Below, piece by piece: positions 1 to 9,755 of a DNA stretch of 64,000 bases. Source of the stretch: Allomyces macrogynus ATCC 38327. Taxonomy: Eukaryota; Blastocladiomycota; Blastocladiomycetes; Blastocladiales; Blastocladiaceae. The notes under the pieces are model-generated. The model was given only the letters and a program-made list of their open reading frames with translations, was not told the origin of the DNA and ran no database searches. The stretch lies in assembly GCA_000151295.1 (NCBI GenBank), contig GG745337.1, positions 534,516-598,515 on the forward strand, read 5' to 3'. Each line of letters starts with the position of its first letter. Position 1 is the first letter of the stretch. A program made the translations under genes and the position numbers.

Positions 1-100
1 TTGCGGGACGAGAACCTATGATTGCCAGGGTGGAAAAGGTTGGTTTGCTCGCATAGAGCGCGTGCTGATGTTTGAGGACGGCCATAAATCAATTATTCGA

Positions 101-999
101 TCATTTCCAGCAATACCGCAAACGGCCCGACGACTCAACACCTCCACCGTCCCTCGCTCCCGCGCAACCATTTACTCCGACCGCTCCAGCCGCTTCATCC
201 CAATCAACTTCGGATCCACCCCCCTCGTCCCACGCCTGCTCCACCGTCCAATTCTCATCCTCAACAATCTTGCGCACCACACGCGCCGGGTTCCCGACGG
301 CAACCGACATGCTCGGCAAGCTCCGTGTCACAACGGAACCCGCGCCGACCGTTGTGCCGTTGCCGATTTTGACGCCCGCGACAACGATCGCACCGCCACC
401 AACCCAAACGTCGTCGCCGATCGTGATGGGCTTGCCGTACATGGCGCCGACGACGCCATTGCGCGTGGTCGGGGCGATCGCGTGTTCCGCGGTAGAGAGA
501 GAAACGGACGGGCCCGTTTTGCGATGGGTGGGTTGCAGGAGGGAGGTGGCACGGTGGAGAAAGATGGTGGGGAACGTACCGAGGAGAACACGGTCGCTAA
601 TCTTGATCGGGCACACATCAAGGATTTGCGTGCCAAAGTTGAAGAATACGTGCTTGCCAAACGAGACGTGCGAGCCCTGATCAGGTCATGGAGAGCGGCG
701 GGTGAGCACACCGGGATCGCAAGCATCATTCGGATCACGGCGCGTACATAGTCGCAGAACAGTGGCGGGATCATCGTGGGCATTTCATCGTCGGTCAAGT
801 GCGCGACGCCCTCCTGGAATAACTCGCGCAGAATCGCAATTTGCGCGGCACGGTCGGCCGGGTCTGTCGTGTTGTATTTTTGCAATAGCACAAACGTTCG
901 GGATCGTTCTGCAACCAGGCTCGCGTCGCCGGAGAAGTAGGTCTTGCCCGCCAGCATGCGCGCGCGGTGGTCGAAGTGCGAGGGAGTTTGATCGGCCAT
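101..999 (-). CDS. Maltose/nodulation-type O-acetyltransferase (copy 1)
   Basis: Predicted acetyl-CoA-dependent sugar O-acetyltransferase of the Maa/NodL/LacA family. Exon 1 (999-748) encodes the N-terminal Mac domain ([20 protein letters not shown], then [20 protein letters not shown]). A 71-nt intron (GTACGC..CAG, 747-677) follows. Exon 2 (676-101) encodes the left-handed beta-helix hexapeptide repeats ([43 protein letters not shown]); the family catalytic His is expected in AEHAIAP. The second intron of the sister gene (3018-3868) is present here at the same place (514-579, 66 nt), but its acceptor reads GG instead of AG. Because it is 66 nt long with no stop, it is open in frame and would add about 22 residues. 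The product is 275 aa with the insert and 253 aa without. The C-terminal tail of about 40 residues is longer than usual for the family. Start at the ATG at 999 matches both sister copies. Family call firm; function of the insert-bearing form uncertain. Confidence 0.8.
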
Positions 1000-1540
1000 G
1001 GTCGGGTGGAGAGTGGAGACGCAAACGTGGAGTGTCGAAAGACGGAGGTGGAGAACCGAGCCGCGGCGGTGAAGGGCGGAGACCTGTATTTACAAGAGCG
1101 GCGCGGTTCGCTGGGCCTTTACATTCGCACCAGTTGACTCGATTGTGGCGGTGTCGGCATCTCGACTGATGAAATGGTCGCATGTCGGTGCGCGCGGTAG
1201 GACGCCGGCGTGAGGAACGCGCGTGCTTTGCTGACAAAATTCTGACAAAATTTCCCGTTGTTCAGACGCGAGGCTGGTGGTGTGGCCCATCGACAACTTA
1301 AAGAACCCTTTGAATGTTCGATGAGGCCGTCGATGAACTTGCAGCTTCGTCGTGTGGTTCGCAGCTGTGTGTGATGTCTGCTCTGTGTGGTTCGCTGTTA
1401 GATATGGGCTGAGGTTCCATCAGCGCGCGTAAATGCGCGTTTCTCCCGCACAAGGTGTTCGACTGTCGCTTTTGCTGCGGGGCGCTTGGGTGTCAGCGAA
1501 CACGATAGCTCCTGCCCTTGTTCCGAGGCGAACATCAAAG
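1000..1540. other. Intergenic, no gene seen
   Basis: Upstream region of acetyltransferase copy 1. The first ~100 bases hold purine-rich GTGGAGAGTGGAGA-type motifs that recur upstream of the relic at 1715-1830, so they are probably part of the duplicated unit. I see no conserved coding sequence. Confidence 0.5.
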
Positions 1541-1714
1541 GAGTTGTTGCCTACAGGCGATCGCGGCGCAGTCGGCCGGGTCCGTCGTGTTGAAATTATG
1601 CAACAAAACACGCGTCCGCGCTCACTCCACATCGCTGCTCGCGTCAGTGGCCAAGTAGGCCTTGCCCGCCATCATGCGTGCGCGGTGGTCCAGGCAGGAG
1701 GTGTTGTCGGTCAT
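1541..1714 (-). pseudogene. O-acetyltransferase exon-1 relic (copy 3)
   Basis: Reverse-strand translation from the ATG at 1714 gives a Mac-domain start (LDHRARMMAGKAYLATDAS). After a few residues comes an in-frame stop, then ARTRVLL and a degraded NTTDPAD segment. It matches exon 1 of copies 1 and 2, and the stop sits at the same place as in the relic at 2198. No hexapeptide-repeat exons follow, so this is a truncated, non-functional duplicate. Confidence 0.7.
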
Positions 1715-2197
1715 GGTTCGGTGGAGAGTGGAGAGGCCAAAGTCTCCAGAGAGTGGAAACGCGACAGTTGAGTGGGACGACGCGACGGTAGAGTAGAGCA
1801 ACGCGATGGTGGAGAGTGGAGACTCGCACCTACGAAAGCGGTTCGATTCCAGAGCTGGAACTTTGTTTGGGCCGGTTGGCTCAATTGTGACGCATGGGCC
1901 GGCATGTCGCTGGCAAAATGATCGGCGCGCATACTCGTCGATGGCAGTAGGCGTGTCGCTCGGTTCCCATCCTCGCAGCTACCACGCTCGATAACCGATC
2001 CAACGCGCGCGTCGCCGTCCACGACGGCTCGCAGATAAAGGTCGAGCTTGTCAACACTGCACCACCACACGCCCACCGCCGCCAGCGACGAGCGTGCCAG
2101 CACGCAATCATTTTTCCAGTTGACGTGCCGGCGCGCTGCCACAATCGATTCAACTGGCCCGAATATAAAGGTCCGTCACAGGAATCGCGCCCCGACC

Positions 2198-2449
2198 ATG
2201 GCCGACCAGACGACCTCGCACCTCGACCACCGCGCGCGCATGTTGGCAGGCAAGACTTACTTACTCAGTGACCCAACGCTGGTCGCTGAGTAGGCGCGGA
2301 CGCGTGTGCTGTTGCAAAAGTACAACGTGACGGATCCGGCCGACCGGAAGGCGCAAATTGCGCTACTGCGCGAGCTGTTCCAGGAAGGGGTCGCGCACTT
2401 GGCCGACGATGAGATGCCCACTATCTCTTCGCCGCTGCTCTGCGAATAT
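2198..2449 (+). pseudogene. O-acetyltransferase exon-1 relic (copy 4)
   Basis: An exon-1 copy, on the strand opposite to the other three, with the same length as exon 1 of copy 1 (252 nt). It reads the Mac-domain start ([14 protein letters not shown]), then an in-frame TAG at 2291-2293 followed by ARTRVLLQKYNVTDPADRK and GVAHLADDEMP. It ends exactly at a TAT|GTACGC splice donor. The hexapeptide-repeat exons are missing downstream, so only exon 1 and the start of intron 1 survive. The upstream ~40 bases contain AATATAAAGG, possibly a promoter remnant. Confidence 0.8.
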
Positions 2450-3017
2450 GTACGCGCCCAGGAATCCGGATGAGGGAGGGGTCGCGTTTGCTAACTCGAT
2501 TGTGCGGTTTGCAGTGATATTGCTGGAAACGATATAGATGCCGATTTGTTGCAGTCTTCGAGCATCAACACTCATTTTTATGGTGCGGACCAACCTTCTC
2601 CACCCTGGCAGCGACGGGCCCTGGGCCTGTAAGTCTTATCACAAGAAAGCTCGCCGGGAGGGAGAGATGTGCCGGAACGCTCGCTCGCCTTTGCAGCGAC
2701 AGGAGCTACTGTCATGAAGTTCGCTGTCCATTCTTGGAGTCAAAACAGATTACATGGGACCGTTTCTGGCAACGCATGTATGGGTACCTTTTGCCCCAAC
2801 CTCGATTGATGCTTGCAGCGAATGCTTTCGTCCGCTGTCAAAGGAAAAGCGGCTGCTGATTGGATTCCCTTTCGTTGGTGTCGGTTAGACACGAGCATTT
2901 GCAAAACCGCAACGACTCGATCCCTATATGAACAGATCTACAACAATGCAATACCGGCATGGACCTCCTCTCCCCTCCCAAACTCGCGCAAAATGGCTCC
3001 ACGCGATATCACTCCAC
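2450..3017. other. Intergenic, no gene seen
   Basis: Holds the remains of the relic's first intron and then sequence I cannot assign. It ends at the stop codon of the next acetyltransferase gene. Confidence 0.4.
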
Positions 3018-3868
3018 CTACTCGGGCCGCTCCAGCCGCGCAATCCCGACCAGCTTCGGATCGGCGCCCTCCTCCCACGCCATATCCGGCGTGTAGGTCT
3101 CGTCCTCGATGATCTTCTTGACGACGCGCGCCGGGTTGCCGACGGCGACCGTCATGCTGGGCACGTTGCGCGTCACAACCGAGCCAGCACCGACCGTCGA
3201 CCCGCTACCAACCTCGATGCCCGAGACGAGGATCGCGCCGCCGCCAATCCACACGTCGTTGCCGATCGTGATGGGCTTGCCGTACTCGGGACCGTTCGGC
3301 CCGTTGCGCGCCGTCGGCGAGATCGGGTGTTCGGCCGCGTAGAGCGACACGGACGGGCCTGTGGATGTCGCGAAAGGGTGAGGAGAGCATTGGGAGAGGA
3401 AGAAATGGCGCGCGAGAGGTAGAACGGACCAAACAGAACGCGCTCGCCGATGTGGATCTTGCACACGTCGAGAATCGTCGCGCCAAAGTTGAAGAAGCAG
3501 TGCTTGCCAAACGTGATGTTCGAGCCCTGTATTCACTCGCCAGTCGTGCGTGAGCTCGCAGCGCAGCCTTGCCGACCGAACGTCGCAGCTGGTCATGGCC
3601 AAAACGCGTCGCCACGCACATAGTCGCACGCAAACGGTGGGATAATCTCGGGCATCTCATCGTCGGCCAGGTGCGCGACACCATCACGGAACAGCTCGCG
3701 CAAGATCGCAATCTGCGTCGCGCGGTCAGCCGGATCCGTCGTGTTGTACTTGTGCAGGAGCGTGCGTGTCTGTGCGCGTTCCGCGACCAGATCTGCGTCG
3801 ACGCCACGGTACGTCTGGCCCTTGAGCATGCGCGCACGGTGGTTGAGCTGCGGGTATTCGTCAGCCAT
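3018..3868 (-). CDS. Maltose/nodulation-type O-acetyltransferase (copy 2)
   Basis: Intact member of the cluster, three exons: 3868-3620, 3526-3430 and 3358-3018. Together they are 687 nt, giving 228 aa, close to the usual 180-230 aa of Maa/NodL enzymes. Introns are GTGCGT..CAG and GTCCGT..CAG. The N-terminal Mac domain reads LNHRARMLKGQTY and [20 protein letters not shown]. The beta-helix follows ([60 protein letters not shown]). AEHPISP holds the His expected to be catalytic in the family. It should transfer acetyl from acetyl-CoA to a sugar hydroxyl; the true acceptor cannot be told from sequence. No signal peptide, so probably cytosolic. It is the reference for judging the other three copies. 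Confidence 0.87.
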
Positions 3869-4547
3869 GGTGGAATGGTGGTGCAGTTGGGTGAGGAGAG
3901 CTCGAGGCGCGCTGGGGAGTTGATTGCGACCAGTTGCACTGCGCGGCGGGTGGTGATCTTTATAATTGTCGCTCGTTATGGGCGACATGCACAGCGACAC
4001 GCACAGCGACACGCCAAGTAGGCGACCGCAGCGCGTCGTGGCATGTTGGAGGCTTGAAGGCGCGTCGCAGTCCCCTCCGTCCGTTCAGCCGTCGCTGGGA
4101 GCGCGCCGCTGTCTGTTCACACAGGTGGATCGTTTCCAGTCGACATCACCGTTGCAATCCCCTCTGCTCACTGATGGTGGACCAACAGCAGGACGCGTCT
4201 CAAGGACATTGTTCATGGACACGCTTGGCGCTCCAATTTCGCATGAGCTGCAGCCAACCGCACAGCCGTAGCAGGGAGCAACAGATGGATCGCATGAATC
4301 CATGGGCCCTGAGTGCCCAGAGAACAGCAGAGGGCGTTTATATTTTGATACCAAGAGCGGCTGAGAAAACGGGCCGAAGACAAAATGGCACGGATTGGAT
4401 TCCAGATCGTCATCATCGACGCGAAATTATGGCGAGAAAATCCGCCGCCGTGCTCATGTAAAAAGATGCACAACTTCGCGAACAAACGTTCTGGTCAACC
4501 AGGTGATAGAATGATGCCATGCCGATGGTTGCGAAGCGTCCAGGGCA
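3869..4547. other. Intergenic, no gene seen
   Basis: Upstream region of acetyltransferase copy 2. It includes a short repeat near 3988-4015 (ACAGCGACACGC twice) and no recognisable coding sequence. Confidence 0.4.
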
Positions 4548-5482
4548 TCATGCAGCACCATCAACCTCGCCGCCGCTCTCTTTGTTTTCCATTGCGGCGT
4601 CAGCTTTGTCGAGCAAAACCCACGCGGCGTCGCCCGATGCATGCTCAGCGATGCCGGCCGTACCCGACATGTCCATGGCCTCAACCGCACCGTCCCCATC
4701 CGCATCAGTCTTGGTGCTTTGAGGTGGCGGCGCATCGGTGTGCATCCACCCGGGCGCAGCGACCGGGCGCTTGATGACAAGATCGAGCAAGAACGCCTCG
4801 ACAACATGGGGTCGCGCGTCGCCCCACATGGCGCCCGTCTTCGGGTCGGTGCCAAACAAAGGGATGCGCAGCGTCTCAAACGGGTGCATGACCTCGAGGT
4901 ACGGTGGTGCCGCGTGCGCGTGCTCGTTCAGCTCCGAGCTGGTCACGGGCGTGTTCAAGGCGAGTTTGGCCATGGGTCCACATCGGCATCGAGCCGGACG
5001 AGCACATACTTGGTGCTGATCGTGAACTAAAGCAGCTCGTTGTACCACAAGCGGCGGTTGAGCGTGCGCGATACTTGGCTCCAGTTGTCGGCATGCACCG
5101 AAATCAAGACGTAGCGCCCAGTCGCCTGTCCAAAGTGCATGGCCTCGTCGAGCATCGTCATGACCACCATGGAAGTGTCAGGCGGTAGAGCGTCCATGAC
5201 CACTTCTTGACCGTTAGCGCCAGGCCGACGAGGCCCCTGGTCAAGTCCATACAGTCGCAAAGCCTCCTCGTCGAGCTCAGCATCTTGTTTTTCGCTCATG
5301 ACAGTTCTTTCGCGTTGATCTGCATCAGCCTGAGCGCGATTCGCCGCCCGCAGGGCATCTGAGCCCTCGCCGTTCCCATGAAGCTCGACCGGATCTAACA
5401 ACCGACTTAGCCAGTTGGTTACCATCTCGGTTCCATTTGCGTTCCAATAAGCTGCCCCGATGATCCTTGCCTTGCTCGGCAA
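4548..5482 (-). pseudogene. Broken UAS-domain (UBX-protein-like) gene
   Basis: Reverse-strand blocks resemble the UAS thioredoxin-like domain of p97/Cdc48 adaptors such as UBXN7/Ubx5. The first block reads YVLISVHADNWSQVSRTLNR then RLWYNELL. After an in-frame TAG at 5030-5032 it continues as FTISTKYVLVRLDADVD. After a one-base frame change it ends with LRIPLFGTDPKTGAMWGD and HVVEAFLLDLV, the equivalent of the DPRTGE..W and L..LL segment. Upstream, ARIIGAAYWNANGTEMV could be the remnant of a UBA-like helix bundle. No UBX domain follows; the frame ends in a low-complexity acidic tail at 4548. A stop plus a frameshift inside the most conserved domain suggests a pseudogene; an assembly error at both sites is the alternative. 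No clear start codon. Confidence 0.5.
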
Positions 5483-6057
5483 CAGCTGCTGAAAACATCG
5501 GTTTGAGTGATGGAAGGGGAGCTGTTGCCAAGTCCGATACGGAAGCCCGCTGATGCTTTCAGCGCTGAATATGAGGTCAATGTGAGAGTAGAGTTGATGT
5601 CAGGAAACGCAGGGCTTGGCTTGGCACGAAACGACATGGAATCTACTCTCGTGCAAACTTCAAGGCACCATCATTCGACGCTGTGCTCCAGCCCATCGCG
5701 CGCAGCACCGAGACCCTGAGAGCTCCGCTGATACTTCTGGCGCTGAAAAAAATTGCTGAGACCATTCTCGGCATTCTAGGGGGTCTGGCTACGGTGCTCG
5801 TTGGCACTAAGCGACACAGCGCTGATTCGTGCACCATCCATGAAATGACGCAAGTGAATGGGCAAGCGAGCAACTATGGGGCCTTGATCAAGACAATATG
5901 TGAAATAATATAGAACTCTACTATATAACGTTGAAAAGGCACGAAAAAGCACCAGCGACTCGCTCAGCCAAACCTGGCCAACCAACCCTGCAACCTGGTC
6001 ATATCCAAAGCGCGAGAACGCGCACACGACAAAACCCAACAAAAATGCAATCCTCGA
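5483..6057. other. Intergenic, no gene seen
   Basis: Lies between the UAS relic and the 3' end of the OPT paralog. Contains an AT-richer patch near 5885-5940 (AATAATATAGAAC), possibly 3'-flanking sequence. No gene recognised. Confidence 0.4.
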
Positions 6058-6587
6058 TCAACTGAACGACTTCATCCAGCGGTCCTGGTCCTCGGGCGGC
6101 TCGCACGTGTCGCCGAACGGGCCTGCAGTATCAGGGTCAGGGTTGAGGAGCCAGTACGGCAGCTCGACTTCGGCCAGGAACCACGACACAACGAGCGCCG
6201 CAATCGCAACGCCGACGTCGAGGGCAGTCGCGAGCACGTAGTTGTACTTGGTCCACCAGCCGCGGCGGTACCGGTACATGTAGAACTGGAACAGCGTCGA
6301 GACGCCAAACGACGTGAGTACCGCCGATTGATAGATACCGGGCGATCCCACCTGGAAAAGGAGAGGTGATTGAATTAAGTGCCACTATTACCGCGGAACA
6401 GAGCACAAAAAATGGGTCAGAAGTGGTCGTTTTGACGGTGGGTCGATGGTGGGGTGGGTGGTTATGCACAGGGATCCTGTCCGTGACCATCGAACCGAGC
6501 TTGAGAATCGGCGGCAGCGCCAAACCAAGCAGCAGACCCGTAATAATGAGCGACGAGTAGACTGATTCAAACTATAGGGCATAAAGT

Positions 6588-6602
6588 GGGGGGGGGGGGG
6601 GG
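6588..6602 (+). repeat. G15 homopolymer
   Basis: A run of 15 G, probably inside an intron of the OPT paralog. Two other runs of exactly 15 G occur at 11262 and 20143. Confidence 0.9.
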
Positions 6603-9210
6603 AGTGGGTCAGTCAATCGCTGCAGGCAGGCCTTGCGGTTGAGAAGTGAGGGATGCGTACGAAGAAACGAATCGGGCCAATGGCACCCCAAATAAGCGAC
6701 GCCGAGTAGTAGACGTTCGTGTTGGTCGCGCCCCAGTTCTTGCCGACGCCCTCGACGCCCTTGCCATTGACCTTGAGCCACTGGACGTCTGGATGGGTGA
6801 AGTGTACTCTCGTCAGCTCGAATGTTCTGACGCATGACCACCACCATGTGGGACGCAAATCAAGCACGTACGGTCGGGGTTGTTGAACCAGCCCACCATG
6901 GTCAGGTACGAAACAATGACGGCCACGAACTGAGATGAGATCTGGACGTAGAAGACGTGGCGTGGCGGGATCTTGAGGTAGTGGCCGAGCTTTAGGTCCG
7001 ACAGCAGGGTCAAGCACTGCGTTGACACGGTGACGCCAAGGCATTTGAAGGCCATCATGACGACCGGGTTTCCGGGGAGAATGAGACCATAAACAAACTC
7101 GGCGATGACTAAAATTGCGGTGGAATCAACTTCGTGAGTTTAGGGACAAGAAATGACCAAGTCTGCGTCGGCGTCTCAGCGTACCGTTCTAGCGGAGCGA
7201 GGGAAGCAAGCAAGTTGGTGAGCCTGGAGGACAAGACAGTCAAATCAAGCATCATCGTGAAAGCAAACACTCACCATATACAAACTCACGCCGGACGTTG
7301 CGAGCACAATCGCGATCGGAATCGTGCCGATAATGGACACGGCCATGGACAGGAGCGTGGCCCACCACGCCATGCCGATGCCCGAGAAGTGGCAGACCTG
7401 CGCGACCAAGAGTCAGTCAACGGACCCCCGACGCTCCCCACGTTTCTCCGGGCATCAAAAAACATACGATGATGGCGAGAATGGCGGTGATACAGAAAAA
7501 CCTGAATGCGATGCAAAATTTCCTTGGTCAGCAGCGCTCCAACAAGATAAAAAGCAGGGCCGTGCATCAGAAATAACGCACCCATAGTACCAGGAATCGG
7601 GCACCTCCGGGTAGGCCTTCATGAGCCGGTTGTGAATGTCGTCCTCGTCATCGCCCTGGCGGATCACGCGGAACGACCGCAGAATGTCGGGACCAAAGAA
7701 CGTGATCGTGTGCGACAGCGCCGACGTGAACGAGGCCATCGAGCCAAAGTCTTCATTGGTGAAAGGGTGAGGAATATTATAACGTCAGAACCGGGCGATG
7801 CGCGCAACAGCGGGTCGTGAGTAGCGGCAGAGAGAAACGGACAGGACCACGCAAAGAACGGTGAGATGTAGAGCGGCTTCTTGTCCTCGTAGAGGCTCTG
7901 AATGATCTCGTGCGTGTGCGGATCGACGAGCGCGTCGGCCGACGTCTTCTTGCCGTTCTTGTCCGTGAGCTTGGTGTTGTTGAGCGGGATGCCGAGCACG
8001 TCGGACCACCAGTTGCCTGAGAACGCGATCGGACTCAAAATTCATTGGAAAATGACGTAGCTGACGAACAGGTTGCACGCCGACCAGTACGGCACTAAAA
8101 GTGGTGGAGAGCAAAGAGCGGAGTGATGCTGTCAGTTTTCTGGACTTGTTGAGGCGCAGCGTCACCCCCTTGATCAAGTGTGGGATACATACTACTCATG
8201 GCCGTCGACGTAATGTACGACCAGTCGAGCGTGAATGACAGGATGCCGACACCGCCGGCCGTCGAGCCGTAGTACTGGGCCATGCTGCCCTTGGGCGCGA
8301 TCCAGCAGAGCAGCGGCAACTGCGAGAGCAGCGGTGAGATCCAGCCGGGGCCGACGAGGTGGTAGACGAACATGCAGCTGGCCGCGATGAAGAAGAATTG
8401 CAGCGTTGACAGGCCCTTCTTGCCCCCCTCGGCCGTCTCCTTCTGCTCGGCGCGGTTGAGACCGTGGAACGCGCCATAGAGCGCAACGGACGGCAGAACC
8501 GACGGCCAGACCATGTGCGACGGACGGATCAGGAACTTGCGCGACACGCCGGAAATGCCGAACCCAAGCACTGATGTGGCAATCAGGAAGAGAATCGACC
8601 AGGCTGGGCCAATCTGAAATGATGCAAGAAGCCGTCGAGGTGAGTCGTGAGCAGCGCGGCGCGCGAGGCCGTTGCACGTCGCAAGGTCATTTTCGCTCAA
8701 CCGCAAGGCATCACGGCTTCCGACAAACTGGTGGAAAGTAATTCTTGGTGAACCGCGGAACATACGTCAAGGTTCTAGAGTCAAAGAGCAGCGCTCAGGA
8801 GTTAGAATGCGTGCTTCGATGGGGTGGGTGGCAATCAGGCCAAGAACACCCGTCCGATGACTTAGCTAGTGATCTGCAAGCTCCGAGGTCTGTTACGCAC
8901 GTAGAATTCCTTCTGAACGGCGAGGTTGTCGGTACCTGCGGAAGTATAGCACGAGCGGTGACAAGTGGTGAGAAGCGTGCAGCTCGCAAACGCGAGTCCG
9001 ATACTGCCGCGCCGGGGTGCAGAACGCGTACCGTAAATGCCGGCGGCGCCCGTCGAGCCAAAGATACCAATTAGCACGTGCTCTTTGACCGAGAACGGGC
9101 CCGGGTTGAGGTTGAACGAGCCAAGAGGACCGCATGGGACGTGCACGCGTGGGACGACGCGGGCCAGCCCGACACCAAGCGGGTAACTCAGCAACACGGC
9201 GACGTAGGCG

Positions 9211-9290
9211 CTAGTAAAGAGGAAACGCAAGCAATTTTCCGTTTTAGGATCTAGTAAAGAGGAAACGCAAGCAATTTTCCGTTTTAGGAT
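9211..9290 (-). repeat. 40-bp perfect tandem duplication at a 3' splice site
   Basis: Positions 9211-9250 and 9251-9290 are identical. On the gene strand each unit contains CTAAAAC, a pyrimidine-rich stretch and TTTACTAG, which is the acceptor before the exon that begins CGCCTACGTCGCC. The OPT paralog thus carries two copies of the same acceptor in a row. Confidence 0.95.
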
Positions 9291-9755
9291 CATCGCGCGT
9301 GTAAAGGAGGTGCGGAGCGGGGTGCGGAGTGGGCGAGGCGTGCAATCGAGAAACGTACGAAATAATAAACGAGTTCGTGCGGTAATAGAACATCTGGTTT
9401 GCCGCCGCTGCAAAATAAACTCGATCAGACCGGTGGCAAGAATGAGCGGCCGCGACTGCTGAGAATACGAACAGAGAATGCAGCAAAACATCAATCCCAG
9501 GAACCACACGCGCCAGGTGAGCGACGGCGTCGACGGGTCATCCTTCTGCGGGATCATGCCTAGTTTGCGTGTCGAATCATCATCATGGGATCAATGACCA
9601 ACAATTGTGCGGCCTTGATCACAACGAGTCAGACACGCACCCGAGATGCTCGCTTCGAACTCGGCATCGACGACAAACGACGACCCCTCCTTGGAGTTGA
9701 TCTTCTTGTCGTCGGTCGGCGCCATGGCCTTCTCGGCATCAATGGCGGCGCCCAT

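Larger units (their letters stand above)
6058..9755 (-). pseudogene. OPT-family oligopeptide transporter paralog with nonsense codon
   Basis: Multi-exon homolog of the intact transporter at 52092-55970, recognisable over its full length. N-terminus from the ATG at 9755 (KKINSKEGSSFVVDAEFEAS), then DPSTPSLTWRVWFLG, MFYYRTNSFII, the family signature LNPGPFSVKEHVLIGIFGST, FLIATSVLGFGISGVSRKFL, YHLVGPGWISPLLSQLPLLC, WGAIGPIRFF, and C-terminal YRRGWWTKYNYVLATALDVG to the stop at 6058. OPT proteins are proton-coupled peptide permeases with 12-16 membrane helices. At 8042-8044 the frame FQ[stop]ILSPIAFSGNWW aligns to FQWLLVPLSFGNDW of the intact copy: Trp TGG has become TGA, with no usable intron to remove it. 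Another oddity is a 40-bp tandem duplication over a splice acceptor (9211-9290). Several intron positions differ from the intact paralog. Most likely a young pseudogene; a truncated product or an error at one base is possible. Confidence 0.78.
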
